A stretch of DNA of 64,000 nt from Tritrichomonas musculus (lineage: Eukaryota > Parabasalia > Tritrichomonadida > Tritrichomonadidae): the NCBI GenBank assembly GCA_039105265.1, contig JAPFFF010000033.1, positions 806,001 to 870,000 on the forward strand. The letters run 5' to 3'. Position 1 is the stretch's first letter; each line of letters starts with the position of its first letter. The notes beneath the pieces were generated by a model that searched no databases, was not told where the DNA came from, and worked only from the letters and a program-made list of their open reading frames with translations. Both the position numbers and the translations under genes were made by a program. Shown here piece by piece: positions 29,984-40,405 of the stretch.

Positions 29984-30357
29984 AATGCATATTAAAAAGG
30001 TTGAGCAGTAATATGTTTAATTCTAAAATACTCCACGATATGCAGTTTTTTTCAATTTATTTAGCTTTCATTTAAATTAAAAAAAAAAAATGAATACCCT
30101 TGGCGATTATAGGCATCTCAGACGAGAACCCAGTTATATATGGCACAAATTGGTATCAAACCCTTTAAAGTACCCATATCTCTTATATAGATTGAGATTC
30201 TCCATTAAAAAAAAAATTGTATTGCTTTAAATTGATGTTGAAGTGACTTATTCGAAGATACCAATTCTTCGCTTATTAAAAAATGTGGTACTCAAGTTGG
30301 GCTATTTGTAAAACTAAATGAATTTTCTGATGTTTTAATATCCTTTTAGTATGAAAT

Positions 30358-30388
<31 letters not shown>

Positions 30389-31410
30389 TATTAAAGTGAA
30401 ATTCTTCATTCCAACAACTATTAGCACTATTTTACGTGTTTGCAATCTCATTTATTATTGGGTGCTTAAAAAAATAAAACAAATAAATAAATTTTTATGT
30501 ATATTTTTTTAATACCAATTGGCTTTGTCATTGCAATATGAAGAGGAGGAAGAGTAAGATGCGTATTCATTCACTGTATATTGTCTCGGGAAAGTTGCTA
30601 AATTAATGAACTTAGATCCAAATAAGGATGCTTCTCTATCTGATGATTTTGTTGATAATAATTCAGATATTATGAGTTATCATATTCAGAAACATCCAAT
30701 CATAATTTTGTTTAATTATTTTAAATGACACTTATATTTTTAAATGACTTCAGCTTTTTTTTTTTTTTTTTTTTTAAAAAAAAGTATTTTCTTTTTTTCA
30801 AATATACTCTAGTAATATCATAGATGGGCTGCAGTTTAGGACATACAACCTAACATATACTACTTTTGGAAAGATCTAGAACGAGTGATCATTTGAATAG
30901 TTTTAATTATCCCAAGTGTTGCAGAATGCAAAAGGATATTCTCAGTTCGTTGAAATATTGTCTTAAAAAATTAAACCAGAAAGAAAAATTAAACTGTTAC
31001 TTTTTATATGAAATTAAAAATGAAAGATGGTGTTGTTGCCTGGATGAAGGCATGAATTAAACTGTCGATGAATGACGGGCCGTTTACTTGATGAATGATG
31101 ACTGAAATTATAGATAATATGAGATTAAATACCAGATTATTGAGAAAAATAAAAATGGCTATGAATCATAATGAATACATGATGTTTTGATTTATAAAAA
31201 TCAGCATTTAATGCCTATTCAAGATTCAAAATACTTCTTAATTTTGGGGAAAAACAGGAGCCAAAAAAATTGCTCCCTAATCTTAAAAAAATTTATTATA
31301 AGATTGATGGTCAAGATGACATTTCTTTAATTATTCATCAAAACTGTCACAAAGTTTTGTCAATATTTATCATATAATCATTGTCACATTCCTTTTTCAA
31401 TTTTTGAATT
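29984..31410. other. Intergenic DNA with scattered coding-like remnants
   Basis: Short plus-strand pieces such as GKVAKLMNLDPNKDASLSDDF (about 30590-30650) and a 64-codon ORF at 30866-31060 suggest old decayed coding sequence, but no family is recognised. Homopolymer runs lie at 30361-30382 and 30759-30776. Confidence 0.3.
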
Positions 31411-31758
31411 TTATTTACAAAAGAACTTTCGATGAACAAATCCCTTAGGCATGTGGCTAAATATATTTGCACCTGTTGATGTTATAGCTCCCAATGCTGG
31501 ATTAAATGCTGTAGCAAATGGAGTGATAGCATGCAATACTGTACCGATAGCTTTAGGATTATTAATTGCATAGTTTTTAGCTCCAATAAGCCCTTTCTTA
31601 GTAGCATTCCATACTCTATGAGCAACATTCTTAGCTCCAATAAGTCCTTGATGGACATCATTCTTAAGTCGATTCCAACCGTTAGTGATGAAATTTTTGA
31701 ATCCCATGTTTATATATAACAAAAATAAGTTGAATTTATTCCTCAAAGTGTGATTCAT
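31411..31758 (-). CDS. Polinton part: small minor-capsid-like (pX-like) protein
   Basis: A part of the Polinton fragment. It is a 115-aa ORF; the product probably starts at the internal MGFKNFITNGWNR. It has two GLIGAKN repeats and an Ala/Gly-rich hydrophobic C-terminal half (ITPFATAFNPALGAITSTGA), features of the small pX/pVI-like proteins next to packaging ATPase genes. The family call is tentative. It overlaps the ATPase gene's end slightly. Confidence 0.4.
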   Translation of the reverse strand: MNHTLRNKFNLFLLYINMGFKNFITNGWNRLKNDVHQGLIGAKNVAHRVWNATKKGLIGAKNYAINNPKAIGTVLHAITPFATAFNPALGAITSTGANIFSHMPKGFVHRKFFCK

Positions 31759-32563
31759 TCGATGTAATATTGATTATAAATCGATCATGTTGGCCTCTAT
31801 GATTGAGATATTCTGCTGTTGTTGATTTGACATCGAGATTATTAGGTGTTTGTTGTAGCATTGAGGTGAAATCCTCTTTAGAGAAACCACTATAACATAT
31901 AATATCTGTAGCTAATCGCTTAACATTTAGATGAACAAATCTTAATGTCTGAACAGCTATAATACATGTAAGGTTATAATGCCTGGTCTTAGTTAGCAAT
32001 CGACATAATTCTGAGTTACCATTCTTAAGTAGTGGAGATCCGGCTGCATCATCTAGAACCAATAATGTGTTATATGGATATGATGCTGTTTGATATCGAA
32101 CTAGTTTACTAATTTCCATTAACGAATGTTTAGATATAATTCTTGCCATTTCTTCATTCACCTCAACCATCTTACTCAATACATGTTTCACCATAGCGTA
32201 GTATTTAAGTTTTCGTCTAAGATGTAGCTTAAGGTATGGTAATAGATTATCCTCCTTAATGTATTCAATCGGGGATTTAACATTTTTGGATAACACCTCA
32301 GCTGTTTTATCGAGCTTACCTGATGTTGAACAAAATACTATCTTACTGTAATATGGCTTGTCAAATAATCGCTCCGTTATCATAATATGTCTCCATATCC
32401 AGAATGACTTGCCGGCACCCATTTTGCCGATCAGAAAATATATACCATTGGATGAGAATGGATATTCTGGACTAAGTGGTTTTATTAAAGCCATCTCAAT
32501 ATCTCGCGGATTCTTATGCAATGTTTCTTGAATTAATTCCTCAACTCGCTTGATTTCAGCCAT
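31736..32563 (-). CDS. Polinton part: packaging ATPase (FtsK/HerA type)
   Basis: A part of the Polinton fragment. It is a 275-aa P-loop ATPase with Walker A GKMGAGKS (about residues 46-53), Walker B-like LLVLDDAA, and a sensor-type segment TRHYNLTCIIAVQTLR. The size and motif spacing fit Polinton/adenovirus-like genome-packaging ATPases. Confidence 0.7.
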   Translation of the reverse strand: MAEIKRVEELIQETLHKNPRDIEMALIKPLSPEYPFSSNGIYFLIGKMGAGKSFWIWRHIMITERLFDKPYYSKIVFCSTSGKLDKTAEVLSKNVKSPIEYIKEDNLLPYLKLHLRRKLKYYAMVKHVLSKMVEVNEEMARIISKHSLMEISKLVRYQTASYPYNTLLVLDDAAGSPLLKNGNSELCRLLTKTRHYNLTCIIAVQTLRFVHLNVKRLATDIICYSGFSKEDFTSMLQQTPNNLDVKSTTAEYLNHRGQHDRFIINITSNESHFEE

Positions 32564-32573
32564 TTAAATCATA

Positions 32574-32843
32574 TTAAATGAATTTTCTTATTCGATCTGG
32601 GATGCTATTTTGATTAAGCCAATATTGACGCTCCATTGTCGATAACTTGGTTGGATGACCCTCACGCATCATCCCATTGATAAAATTTCTTGTATATAGT
32701 CGCTTACTAAATATGTGGGCTCCATTGCAACTAGACCAAATTCGCTTTATATCACTAGGATATTTATCCCAATTATAACGATTCCATGTATCTGGCTTTA
32801 TTTCGAAATCATTAGCGTAGTCAAAATGCTTATCAATAGACAT
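32574..32843 (-). CDS. Polinton part: small protein of unknown function
   Basis: A part of the Polinton fragment. It is an 89-aa ORF ending 10 bases before the ATPase start, rich in aromatic residues (WNRYNWDKYPSDIKRIW). It is placed here by its tight spacing and orientation; no domain is recognised. Confidence 0.4.
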   Translation of the reverse strand: MSIDKHFDYANDFEIKPDTWNRYNWDKYPSDIKRIWSSCNGAHIFSKRLYTRNFINGMMREGHPTKLSTMERQYWLNQNSIPDRIRKFI

Positions 32844-32965
32844 ATTCTTATTTGCATACCCGATAAAATCTTAAATTAATTATAAAATAGCTGTTGTTCC
32901 CAAACTTTGGCTCTCAAGGACCTGTTGGAGCTATCGATGGCTGTTGAGAGCATGTTGGAGCATAG

Positions 32966-33006
32966 TTAAGGATGTGCGGAGAGCTTTAGCTCGGAGCCAT
33001 CCTTAA
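32966..33006. other. GC-rich imperfect hairpin
   Basis: TTAAGGATG (32966-32974) pairs with CATCCTTAA (32998-33006), and an inner GAGC/GCTC pair surrounds a TTTA loop. Just upstream, GTTGGAGC-type octamers recur three times. It is the most stable local fold in this AT-rich area and lies at the edge of the Polinton fragment. Confidence 0.5.
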
Positions 33007-33055
33007 CGTTTCTACTGCATTTCTTGTTTGAAATTCTGTGCTTGTTCTTAAAATC

Positions 33056-33580
33056 TCAAATATAACCATCAGATGCATTAAATTGTTTTATATTCTCGGT
33101 GTCGCAGTATTTTTCTAGATATGTGTTAATAATTAACACTCTAAAATCATCATCAGAGAAAAAATTATTAGGTTTTAAAAATTTGTTACTTTTCAAGCTT
33201 ACTAGCAAATGACGGTTACAAACGAGATTTTGAATTTTGTTTTTGGTGAAAATAGAGGCCATTAGAATTGCCGTTACAAATGTCGGAAGTGCCCTGAATG
33301 TGGTATCCAAGAGAAAACCAGAAATAATTTTACTGTTTTTTTCAATTATTGTTGAAGCATAATTAGAAATATAAATTCCTCCCAAAATTCTCCATTTCTC
33401 ATCATTATAATCGATTATCGGGAATTTTCTTAGCTCAGGACTATCATGTGCAATGTCAAATTTTACATAACCGTCAAATGACTTTTTGAATGCATCAAAA
33501 GATGTATCGGCTTCTTTTTCTGGGCGTTTTACAAAAGTTTGAATAAAATCATTTATAAACGAATTTTCGACAGACTTCAA
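33056..33580 (-). pseudogene. MULE-like transposase fragment
   Basis: A 174-codon open stretch without an ATG start. The segment IISGFLLDTTFRALPTFVTAILMA has the layout of the first catalytic-aspartate region of MULE-type transposases (D92 in LLDTTF), but the remaining catalytic core, zinc and SWIM motifs are missing. Its 5' edge falls inside an inverted repeat shared with the ORF remnant at 34363, so it is a truncated piece of a DNA transposon. Confidence 0.45.
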
Positions 33581-34400
33581 AATGGACTATTTTGGATACT
33601 TTTTACAACGGCTTTTTAAACATTCAAAAAGTTATTATAAAACAACCAAATTAATTTTCAAAATAAAACAATAAAGAATGGCTAAATTGAAATTGAATTT
33701 TTAAAAAAACAATAAACTAATGGCCAAATAATGATTCAATTATCATTTCATTTCATTTCACATGATTTCTTCTGATCCCCAAAGATATCTTTATTAAAAG
33801 CAAACGAACTTCGCGCAAAGCTTTTTTATTTTACAGATGTTTACAAAGTTTATTCCCACTCCAAATAATTCTCATTTTAATGTTATCAGAATTCTTTTAT
33901 TTTTTCACCAAAAAATATGAAAGGAATAATGACAAATTCAATAAAAATCATCAAAAGTCCAACTGTTTATGCATTTAAATGTATTCAATAAAAGTTTATA
34001 TACATTTTTGATAATTCATTTTTACTGATATAATTGAATTTTTTAAACATTTACAACAATGATGATATTATTTACTATTTTACAAGAATATTATTTTCTT
34101 TTTGATAGCATTCAAGCAATTGGTTTTCAATAATATACAAATTATTTAATGTATGATCACAAGTTGCAAAATTTTATCCAAATACTAATATAGCAAATTT
34201 CACAAGCATATTTTAAATGAACTATTATTAATTATTAAATATTCATGTTTTTATAAAAATCATATCTTATATTCTTTCTATATGCTTCTTCATTTTTGTA
34301 GCATCTTAATGAAAAAATTGAATGTTGTAAAAGGTATCCAAAATAGTCCATTTGAAAAACGGTTATTGTAAAAAGTATCCAAAATAGTCCATTTTAAAGT
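33566..34400. mobile_element. Inverted-repeat insertion with ATGGACTATTTTGGATAC ends
   Basis: ATGGACTATTTTGGATACTT (about 33592-33611) is found inverted at 34366-34394. A second inverted copy, slightly diverged, sits at 34326-34353. The two outer flanks also pair (GACAGACTTC against GATAGACTTT), giving about 55 bp of inverted repeat. The 700-bp interior is AT-rich and non-coding. It separates two transposon-like ORF pieces and may be a MITE or the junction of two elements. Confidence 0.6.
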
Positions 34401-35067
34401 CTATCGAATTTTCATTTAATTTTGGCAATTTTTTCTCAAACCATAAATAGTGGCAAAAATAATTATATGAATTTGTAAATAATTCTGGAGGATAATATAT
34501 AGCGTATAAAGCATTAAAAATAATAAAAGTAGATGTATCTTGTATATTAAAAATGATATTATATGAATACATTTCAATTGTTTTTCCCCTTTTATAAACC
34601 CGGTTTCTTTCATCTCTATCTTTAACCAACAATGTAATTTGCGAATTCCAGTATTTAACTATCCATGCTAAATTTGCTTTAACTGCCATTTTGAAATTGG
34701 GAAATAACTTTGCTTTAATGCAACATTCTGGATTTTGAGTATCGTATAGTAGTAATTTTGAGGAACCCATTCCTGTACTTTTTATTTGTAAATCCCATGA
34801 TGGAAACAGGTTAAACAACGCAGCAACTTGTTGGCAGTTCCAATCGAAATCAACTTTTTCAGACATATCTTTTATTTTAATTCTCGCTTTTTTTCGTCTA
34901 GCTTTTTGAAAGTTTTCTTTTGTATATAGTCTATAAAAGTATTCTGTTTCTATGATGAATTGATCGTCGTTTTCGATTAGCATTAAACAAAAGATAAAAA
35001 GTAAAATTTTGTATTTTGAATTACTCATCACATCACATTTAATTAAAAAGTGGTAACGCAGTTTCAT
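34363..35067 (-). pseudogene. Transposon-associated ORF remnant, unknown family
   Basis: A 234-codon ORF whose first 35 codons are a hydrophobic, probably fortuitous extension. The body (VDFDWNCQQVAALFNLFPSWDLQIKSTGMGSSKLLLYD...) looks coding and has CxxxxxLF segments, but no family is recognised. Its last codons (FKMDYFGYFLQ) come from the inverted repeat at 34363-34400, so its natural C terminus is lost. It may be the N-terminal part of the transposase whose fragment lies at 33056. Confidence 0.4.
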
Positions 35068-35215
35068 ATTTAAAATATTGGCCTTTTATTATTTTTATTG
35101 TTTTTAAAAACTTCTAACTCTGTTTTTCATTTAAATAAAATTGACCTATGAAATGTTATTTAAAAAATTGGACAAAATTAGGAAGCACAGAAATCTATCA
35201 AAAGTAAAATGGGAT

Positions 35216-35707
35216 TAGTCTCAAGTGATTATAAAAACTCTTGAATTTAGGCTTGTTATTCTCCGAATCTCGATATCGATAATTGATTGACTTTTTGATA
35301 TAAATATGTAAATATGCACTGATTCTCGAGATCGATTTCAGATATCGAGAATTATCTTTCTCAGTTTTTGATATCAGAATTTTCAATTAAACTTTTTGAT
35401 AAATCTATTATCGTAATTACGATAAAAAAGAATGTATTTTTTGATTTTAATCTTTAAATTAACATCAATATATTATATTATTTATTTTTAAATATTTTAA
35501 AATCACAAATACCAATTATAAAAAAAGATAAATCTGTTTGAGATCTCGTTTATTTGTTCAAGTTTACAATTTATTATATCACATTTCATACCTGATATCA
35601 TGATATCATGATATCATGATATTGATATCAGATTTTTAAACAGATAATCGAGTATCAGACGTAAAAAAGTGACGTTTTTGATATCTATTCTTAAAATAAA
35701 AAGCCTA
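35216..35707. mobile_element. hAT-like MITE rich in GATATC palindromes, copy 2
   Basis: It is homologous over about 460 bp to 22248-22717. Inner ends TAGGCTTGTTATT (35248) and, reversed, TAGGCTTTTTATT (35707). AATGGGAT occurs immediately after the right end (35708-35715) and at 35208-35215, so the element with its 8-bp target duplication probably starts at 35216 and carries about 32 extra bases at its left end. A triple ATGATATC run at 35601-35620 is copy-specific. Confidence 0.75.
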
Positions 35708-35875
35708 AATGGGATTAGTAATTCTTTTGTGAGAAAATCACTGAATATGGAAATTATATTTCATTTTTTGGAGCCTAATAATCAGATTGATTAAAGTCAT
35801 TTGGTTAATTAATAATTATTTTGTGAGAAAACCACTGAATATGGAAATTATATTTCATTTATTCTTGATTTGATA

Positions 35876-36517
35876 CTTTAATTTAAAATCAGATTGATTA
35901 AAGCCATTTTGGCTTTGAGTTTTTTCATATTTAAAAAACAATAGTTATATTAGAAATATTGAAATTCTTTAATGTTTTTTGATTTTTTTATTTATGAAAA
36001 AAGAAAAGAAAAAAAAAAAAAAAAAAAGGAAGATAAAAAAAATAAAAACGTCAAGGCAGGGAATTGAACCCCAATCTGGCTTAATTTCCAATATCATTAA
36101 AATATGATTTTGCAAAAGATGCCTATCCTTCCATTGGACGACCTTGACAAACTGAAATAGGATTTAAATATAGCCATATATTAATTTGTTATCAAATGAT
36201 AAGAGAAAGAAATCGCTCCTTTTTTTGCGCTTTGCTATTAGTCAATTTGAAAATTAATAATTTAAAAAATAACAAAAAAAGAAATAGAGATAAATATATC
36301 TTTTAGTCTAATAAAAATATAAATACTTTATTTTTGATCACTTTTATTTAAAGAGGGCAAGTTAACGTGATCATCTGACGATTTTTGATCTTCATTTTCA
36401 TTTCCGAATTCATTTATTTTAAAGTTATTAAAGCAAGAAATATCACATGGTAATGAATTTTTCGGAGTTATTGATTTGGAATTATTTTTCAGTTTTGAAC
36501 AGGTAGTAAACGAAAGT
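35876..36517 (-). repeat. Segmental duplication partner of 14058-14566 (inverted)
   Basis: This is the intact version of the duplicated locus: phosphatase 3' coding end, spacer, tRNA-like gene and a flank with TTTTTTCATAAAT and CTCAAAGCCAAAATGG (read on the minus strand). Since the phosphatase gene is whole here, this copy is taken as the source. Left of it, 35716-35875 contains a local repeat of TTTTGTGAGAAAA-CACTGAATATGG. Confidence 0.85.
36050..36148 (-). tRNA. tRNA-like gene with probable 29-nt intron (copy 2)
   Basis: Same acceptor, D, variable and T arms as 14303-14400. The only differences lie in the extra segment of the anticodon arm: one inserted T and three substitutions, around the ATCAT...ATGAT mini-hairpin. 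This pattern of identical exons and variable intron supports a functional intron-containing tRNA. The anticodon remains uncertain (UUU or UUG). A poly-T tract follows downstream on the minus strand, as expected for a Pol III terminator. Confidence 0.6.
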
Positions 36518-37848
36518 GATCTGCCGCATGAACCTTTTTTTCTATTTGATGGCATCCCTGCAATTATATTTTTAGGTAAATGCAATAAAAGAGCTGCATT
36601 TTTATTGCTTTTAGCTTGATTTGGCATAGATTTTAAGCTAGAAATTGATTTTATATTAAAGTGAGAAAGAAGTGGCTTGGAAATATTAGAATCATTGAAC
36701 TTTTGAACTTTATAATAAAGAGTATCACATTTAATAAGACGTTTAAATGGCTTAAAGATAATTGGCTCAATTCTATTGTCTTTTTTGTGCAGTTTTAAAA
36801 TGCCACTTTTGTTTCCGAGATCTTGATTATATGAAGATGCTGAAAAAACAGTTATGCATTTATCATTGAAATTAAATTCGATTCCATTTTTGACACATTC
36901 GTGAGCACGAATGATTCTTTGGAGGTTATTATTTCTTAAAAAAGTTGAAGTGGCAATGCAATTAAATAATTTTCCTTTTCCACGAGGATTTTCTAAAAAA
37001 GAGTCGCAATTTTCAATCGATGGATCACTCCATAAAAGATCGATCAAGAGCTGATTTTGATCATAATTGGAAATTGGCCTTTGAATAAACCTTTCAATTT
37101 TTTCAACTTTATCTAAGTATGGCGACAAGCCTCCATGAATGCATAAAGTATCTGTATTAACAATAGCTGCTATTGGCAAATAAGAAAAAGCATCAAGAAA
37201 AGATTCATAAAGTTTTTCTGTATATCTATAACAACCATAATGAGAATGATCATCAAAATATGAATTTCCATGATTATCTGTCGTTTCTTCAACATTATCG
37301 ATGTTTAATAACTCTTTGAAATAGATTTGTGATGATTGAAAATAATTAATCGTTGGTGCCGAAACAATTTTTTCAATTTTTTTTGGATTATGATGATTTA
37401 AAATAGCTTTTTTAAATCCATATTGTGAGCACATACAGTCAAATTCATGATTTCCTCTAAGCAAAAAGTACTTATCTGGGTACATAACTTTTAGTGAAAA
37501 TAATAATGTAATGCATTCAATTGAAAAGTGCCCACGATCAACATAATCCCCTAAAAATATGATTTTGTGTGTTGTTTTTGATGCATAATTTAGGATACGA
37601 AGTAGGTCATGATAATTTCCATGGAGATCACCAACCACAAATGTATCATCATCAATTTTTAAGATGTTGTTTTCAATTTTTAATACATTAATAACATCAG
37701 AACATAAATTCATGAGCAATTTTTCATCAAAAGATGGAATTGGATGTGAATCTTCGGTATTTTGGTGTCCAACCAAGAATAAATTATCATCAGTTAATGA
37801 TAATAAATTTTCACAAACCATTAATACATAGGAAGCATGCACAGTCAT
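36328..37848 (-). CDS. PPP-family Ser/Thr protein phosphatase
   Basis: A metallophosphatase of the PP1/PP2A/PP2B (PPP) superfamily, 506 aa. Metal and catalytic motifs are complete: GDLHGN (73-78), GDYVDRG (100-106), RGNHE (131-135, catalytic H134), HGG (238-240) and RAHE. Two features are unusual. An insert of about 45 residues lies between RGNHEF and the next conserved helix (about 150-210, containing VEETTDNHGNSYFDDHSHYG). A C-terminal tail of about 120 residues rich in Ser/Asn/Lys replaces the short PP1 tail. It is likely cytosolic or nuclear; the regulatory partner is unknown. The tail's last 60 codons are duplicated as a dead fragment at 14058. Confidence 0.9.
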   Translation of the reverse strand: MTVHASYVLMVCENLLSLTDDNLFLVGHQNTEDSHPIPSFDEKLLMNLCSDVINVLKIENNILKIDDDTFVVGDLHGNYHDLLRILNYASKTTHKIIFLGDYVDRGHFSIECITLLFSLKVMYPDKYFLLRGNHEFDCMCSQYGFKKAILNHHNPKKIEKIVSAPTINYFQSSQIYFKELLNIDNVEETTDNHGNSYFDDHSHYGCYRYTEKLYESFLDAFSYLPIAAIVNTDTLCIHGGLSPYLDKVEKIERFIQRPISNYDQNQLLIDLLWSDPSIENCDSFLENPRGKGKLFNCIATSTFLRNNNLQRIIRAHECVKNGIEFNFNDKCITVFSASSYNQDLGNKSGILKLHKKDNRIEPIIFKPFKRLIKCDTLYYKVQKFNDSNISKPLLSHFNIKSISSLKSMPNQAKSNKNAALLLHLPKNIIAGMPSNRKKGSCGRSLSFTTCSKLKNNSKSITPKNSLPCDISCFNNFKINEFGNENEDQKSSDDHVNLPSLNKSDQK

Positions 37849-40334
37849 GAAATAATTATTTTGAAATGAACTAATAAAAAAAATAATTTGAATTTATTCA
37901 ATTTTAAAAAAATTCAAAAATTCAATGATGCTCTGAATATGAATCATTCAATTTTTTATTTTCATTTTATATCTTTTATGCAAATATCAATCATAAAATA
38001 AAATATTACTTGAAATGACTAGAAAAATGATTCTTTCTAACCTTTCAAAATTGAATACAATTTAAAGTTCGGTTTTCTCAATTTTGATAAGATATGGAAA
38101 TTTTAAATTTTTTCTTTCAAAAAATTGAGAACCAGTTTTCTTCACCAAAATGAGAATCACAAGGAAAACCGCTGAATAAAATCGATTTGGAAAACAAAAT
38201 TACGGGCTTGCCTCTAGGTTTTAATCATTATTTTTGGAAATCGTCATATCCATTATATTAATATATTTCGAAAAAAGAACAAATTACCAAGTTTATACTT
38301 TGCAAGAAGAAAAAACTCATTTACCTTACATTGATAGCAAGAATTGCTCACAACATGAGGAAATATATAGAATAAAAATTCAAATTTTTCAAATAATTCT
38401 TCTTTTTTTTTGAGAGAAAATAATAACTTTTTGAATTCTTTGTGTAGATGAAAATAATCAAGGTTTTAAAAAAAATTAATTTCAAATTTTCTATTTATTT
38501 TTTTGTATAATTAAAATTATCATTTTGTATATATAATTTATATATAATTTTGCATATTATATATTGATGAATTAGATTAAATTTAATTTTTTGGCAAGAT
38601 AAATTCATTAGAAAAGTGTACTAAACCGAACAATAACGTCCCTTAATTTAGTATGTATCGGCTTCATTAAGAATGTACTACTATAGAATTTTTTTCTGAA
38701 CCTCACAAATATTTGTAATAGAAATAATCGTAATACATCTATTTGAATTGATTAATGATAAAATATAATACAATATTACCAATATATATATAAATATTTC
38801 ATTAATAAATTATAATAAATATTCAAATATTTGATTTTTATTGCAAAATTGTCGCAACAATTTTTCTGAGAAAAAAAATTGAGATAAATATCTAAATTGA
38901 AGCAGAAAAGTTAAAAACTTTGGTACTTTAATTCATTTATCTTTTAAAAACAACGAAAGATACATACATATTAAAAAAAATAATAGATTCGATTGGAATA
39001 AAATTAAAAAAAAAGTATGTACCAGAGCTTAAATGAATCAAAAACAATTCAAACAGTATTGAATTTATATAAAAATTTTTTCTTTCGTTTTCTCATTGTA
39101 AAATAAAACGCATCACTTTGCAGATTTGCTAAATATGATTTACGAATGAAATATTATTTTATTTTTTTTTTCACAGTTGATATTCACACGGTGAGAAAAT
39201 TGTGAATGAAAAGATTCAGCCGAGTTGCAGACGCTAACATCACATAAATTTTGAATTATTAAAATATTTATATCTTTTGAAATATAAGAATAAACATATA
39301 ATATACTTATTGTATTTTATTTTATAACATTTAAATATTTATATAAATCTATCATTAAGTCTAGACACTAGATATTGATGTCAAAAAAATCAATTTAAAT
39401 CATCCGTTGAAAAACAGCTATCTCGACATATGCGCAACAGATGTAAACATGATATATATTTTATAAAATTATATTGAATTAATATATTTATTATAAACTT
39501 TAATTTTATCAAAATTATATATATTATAGGAAAAGTGCATTTTAACTGATTTTTTTGAATTTTTATAGGTAAATACATCATAGAAATAATATTTTTGATT
39601 CATTCATTCTTATAACATTCTAATACTTGTGCTATAATAAAAAAATTTCTAATTAATGATGCTGACAAATTCCTATGATTCAGCTGCGGAGATCTATTTT
39701 TGTATAAATTTTTCCGATCATTTTTGTAGTTCAGAAAATATATTTCATTTTGAATATACCTTATATTTGAATTAATCCCTTATATTTTGAGAGAAAAATT
39801 AAATAAATCATTATCTTTTTAATTAATATTGAAAAGTGATCATAATATTGGATATATATATTTTAAATTAAATAAATAATAATAATTTAAAAAATTAATA
39901 ATTTTTTTAGTACTTTTTTATATAAAATCGGCAAATTTTTTTTCACATTTTTTTCATTTCAATAGTTTACGGATAGAAAAAAAAATATTTTCAATAATTC
40001 CTGTAAATTTTGTCATAAATTACATTTGGGTATATATAACAAAAGATTTGTCTTAAAATAATTAGAATTGAAAAAGATGCTCATACATATTACGCTTTTC
40101 TGAAGTATAAGAACTAAATAATTCAATACAATTCATTAGATAATCATCTTCAGAGATTATTTTTCATTCTATTAAAATCATATTCATTAATCAGCAGATT
40201 TTATTCGAGAAAACCATTATTAAGTGCTCAACTAAATCAATTATATGACGCTTTTCTATGTAAACATAAAAAATATGAACATAACATTGAATATTCTAGA
40301 TTTAAGAATATTGAATGAATGATTAAAAAAAAAT
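37849..40334. other. Long AT-rich intergenic region
   Basis: No convincing gene. Two small islands stand out by higher GC: 39180-39245 (CACGGTGAGAAAATTGTGAA then CAGCCGAGTTGCAGACGC) and 39655-39695 (AATGATGCTGACAAATTCC then TCAGCTGCGGAGATC). Either could be a small non-coding RNA gene, but no family structure could be confirmed. Confidence 0.35.
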
Positions 40335-40405
40335 TGCATCGCCCGGGAATCGAACCCGGACCCCCACCTTGGCAAGGTGAAATTCTACCATTAGACCAGC
40401 GATGC
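40335..40405 (-). tRNA. tRNA-Gly(GCC)
   Basis: On the minus strand the acceptor GCATCGC pairs with GCGATGC over 7 bp. The D arm contains TGGTCTAATGGTAGAA. The anticodon arm is TTCACC-TTGCCAA-GGTGG with anticodon GCC. The T arm is CCGGG-TTCGATT-CCCGG. It has no intron, is 71 nt including the discriminator A, and encodes no CCA. A T-rich run follows at 40326-40334 (reverse strand), fitting Pol III termination. Confidence 0.97.

Larger units (their letters stand above)
31411..32843 (-). mobile_element. Polinton (Maverick) fragment
   Basis: Three closely packed minus-strand ORFs: a small conserved-looking ORF, a packaging-ATPase gene and a short basic/hydrophobic protein gene, in the compact style of trichomonad Mavericks. 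No polymerase, integrase, protease or major capsid gene and no long terminal repeat is visible, so this is a fragment of a normally 15-20-kb element, cut off on both sides. The surviving ORFs look long enough to be whole, suggesting a fairly young loss. Confidence 0.65.

Noticed and set aside
30100-30180. tRNA-like GC-raised segment (GGCGATTATAGGCATCTCAG)
   Set aside because: No acceptor or T-arm pairing could be built.
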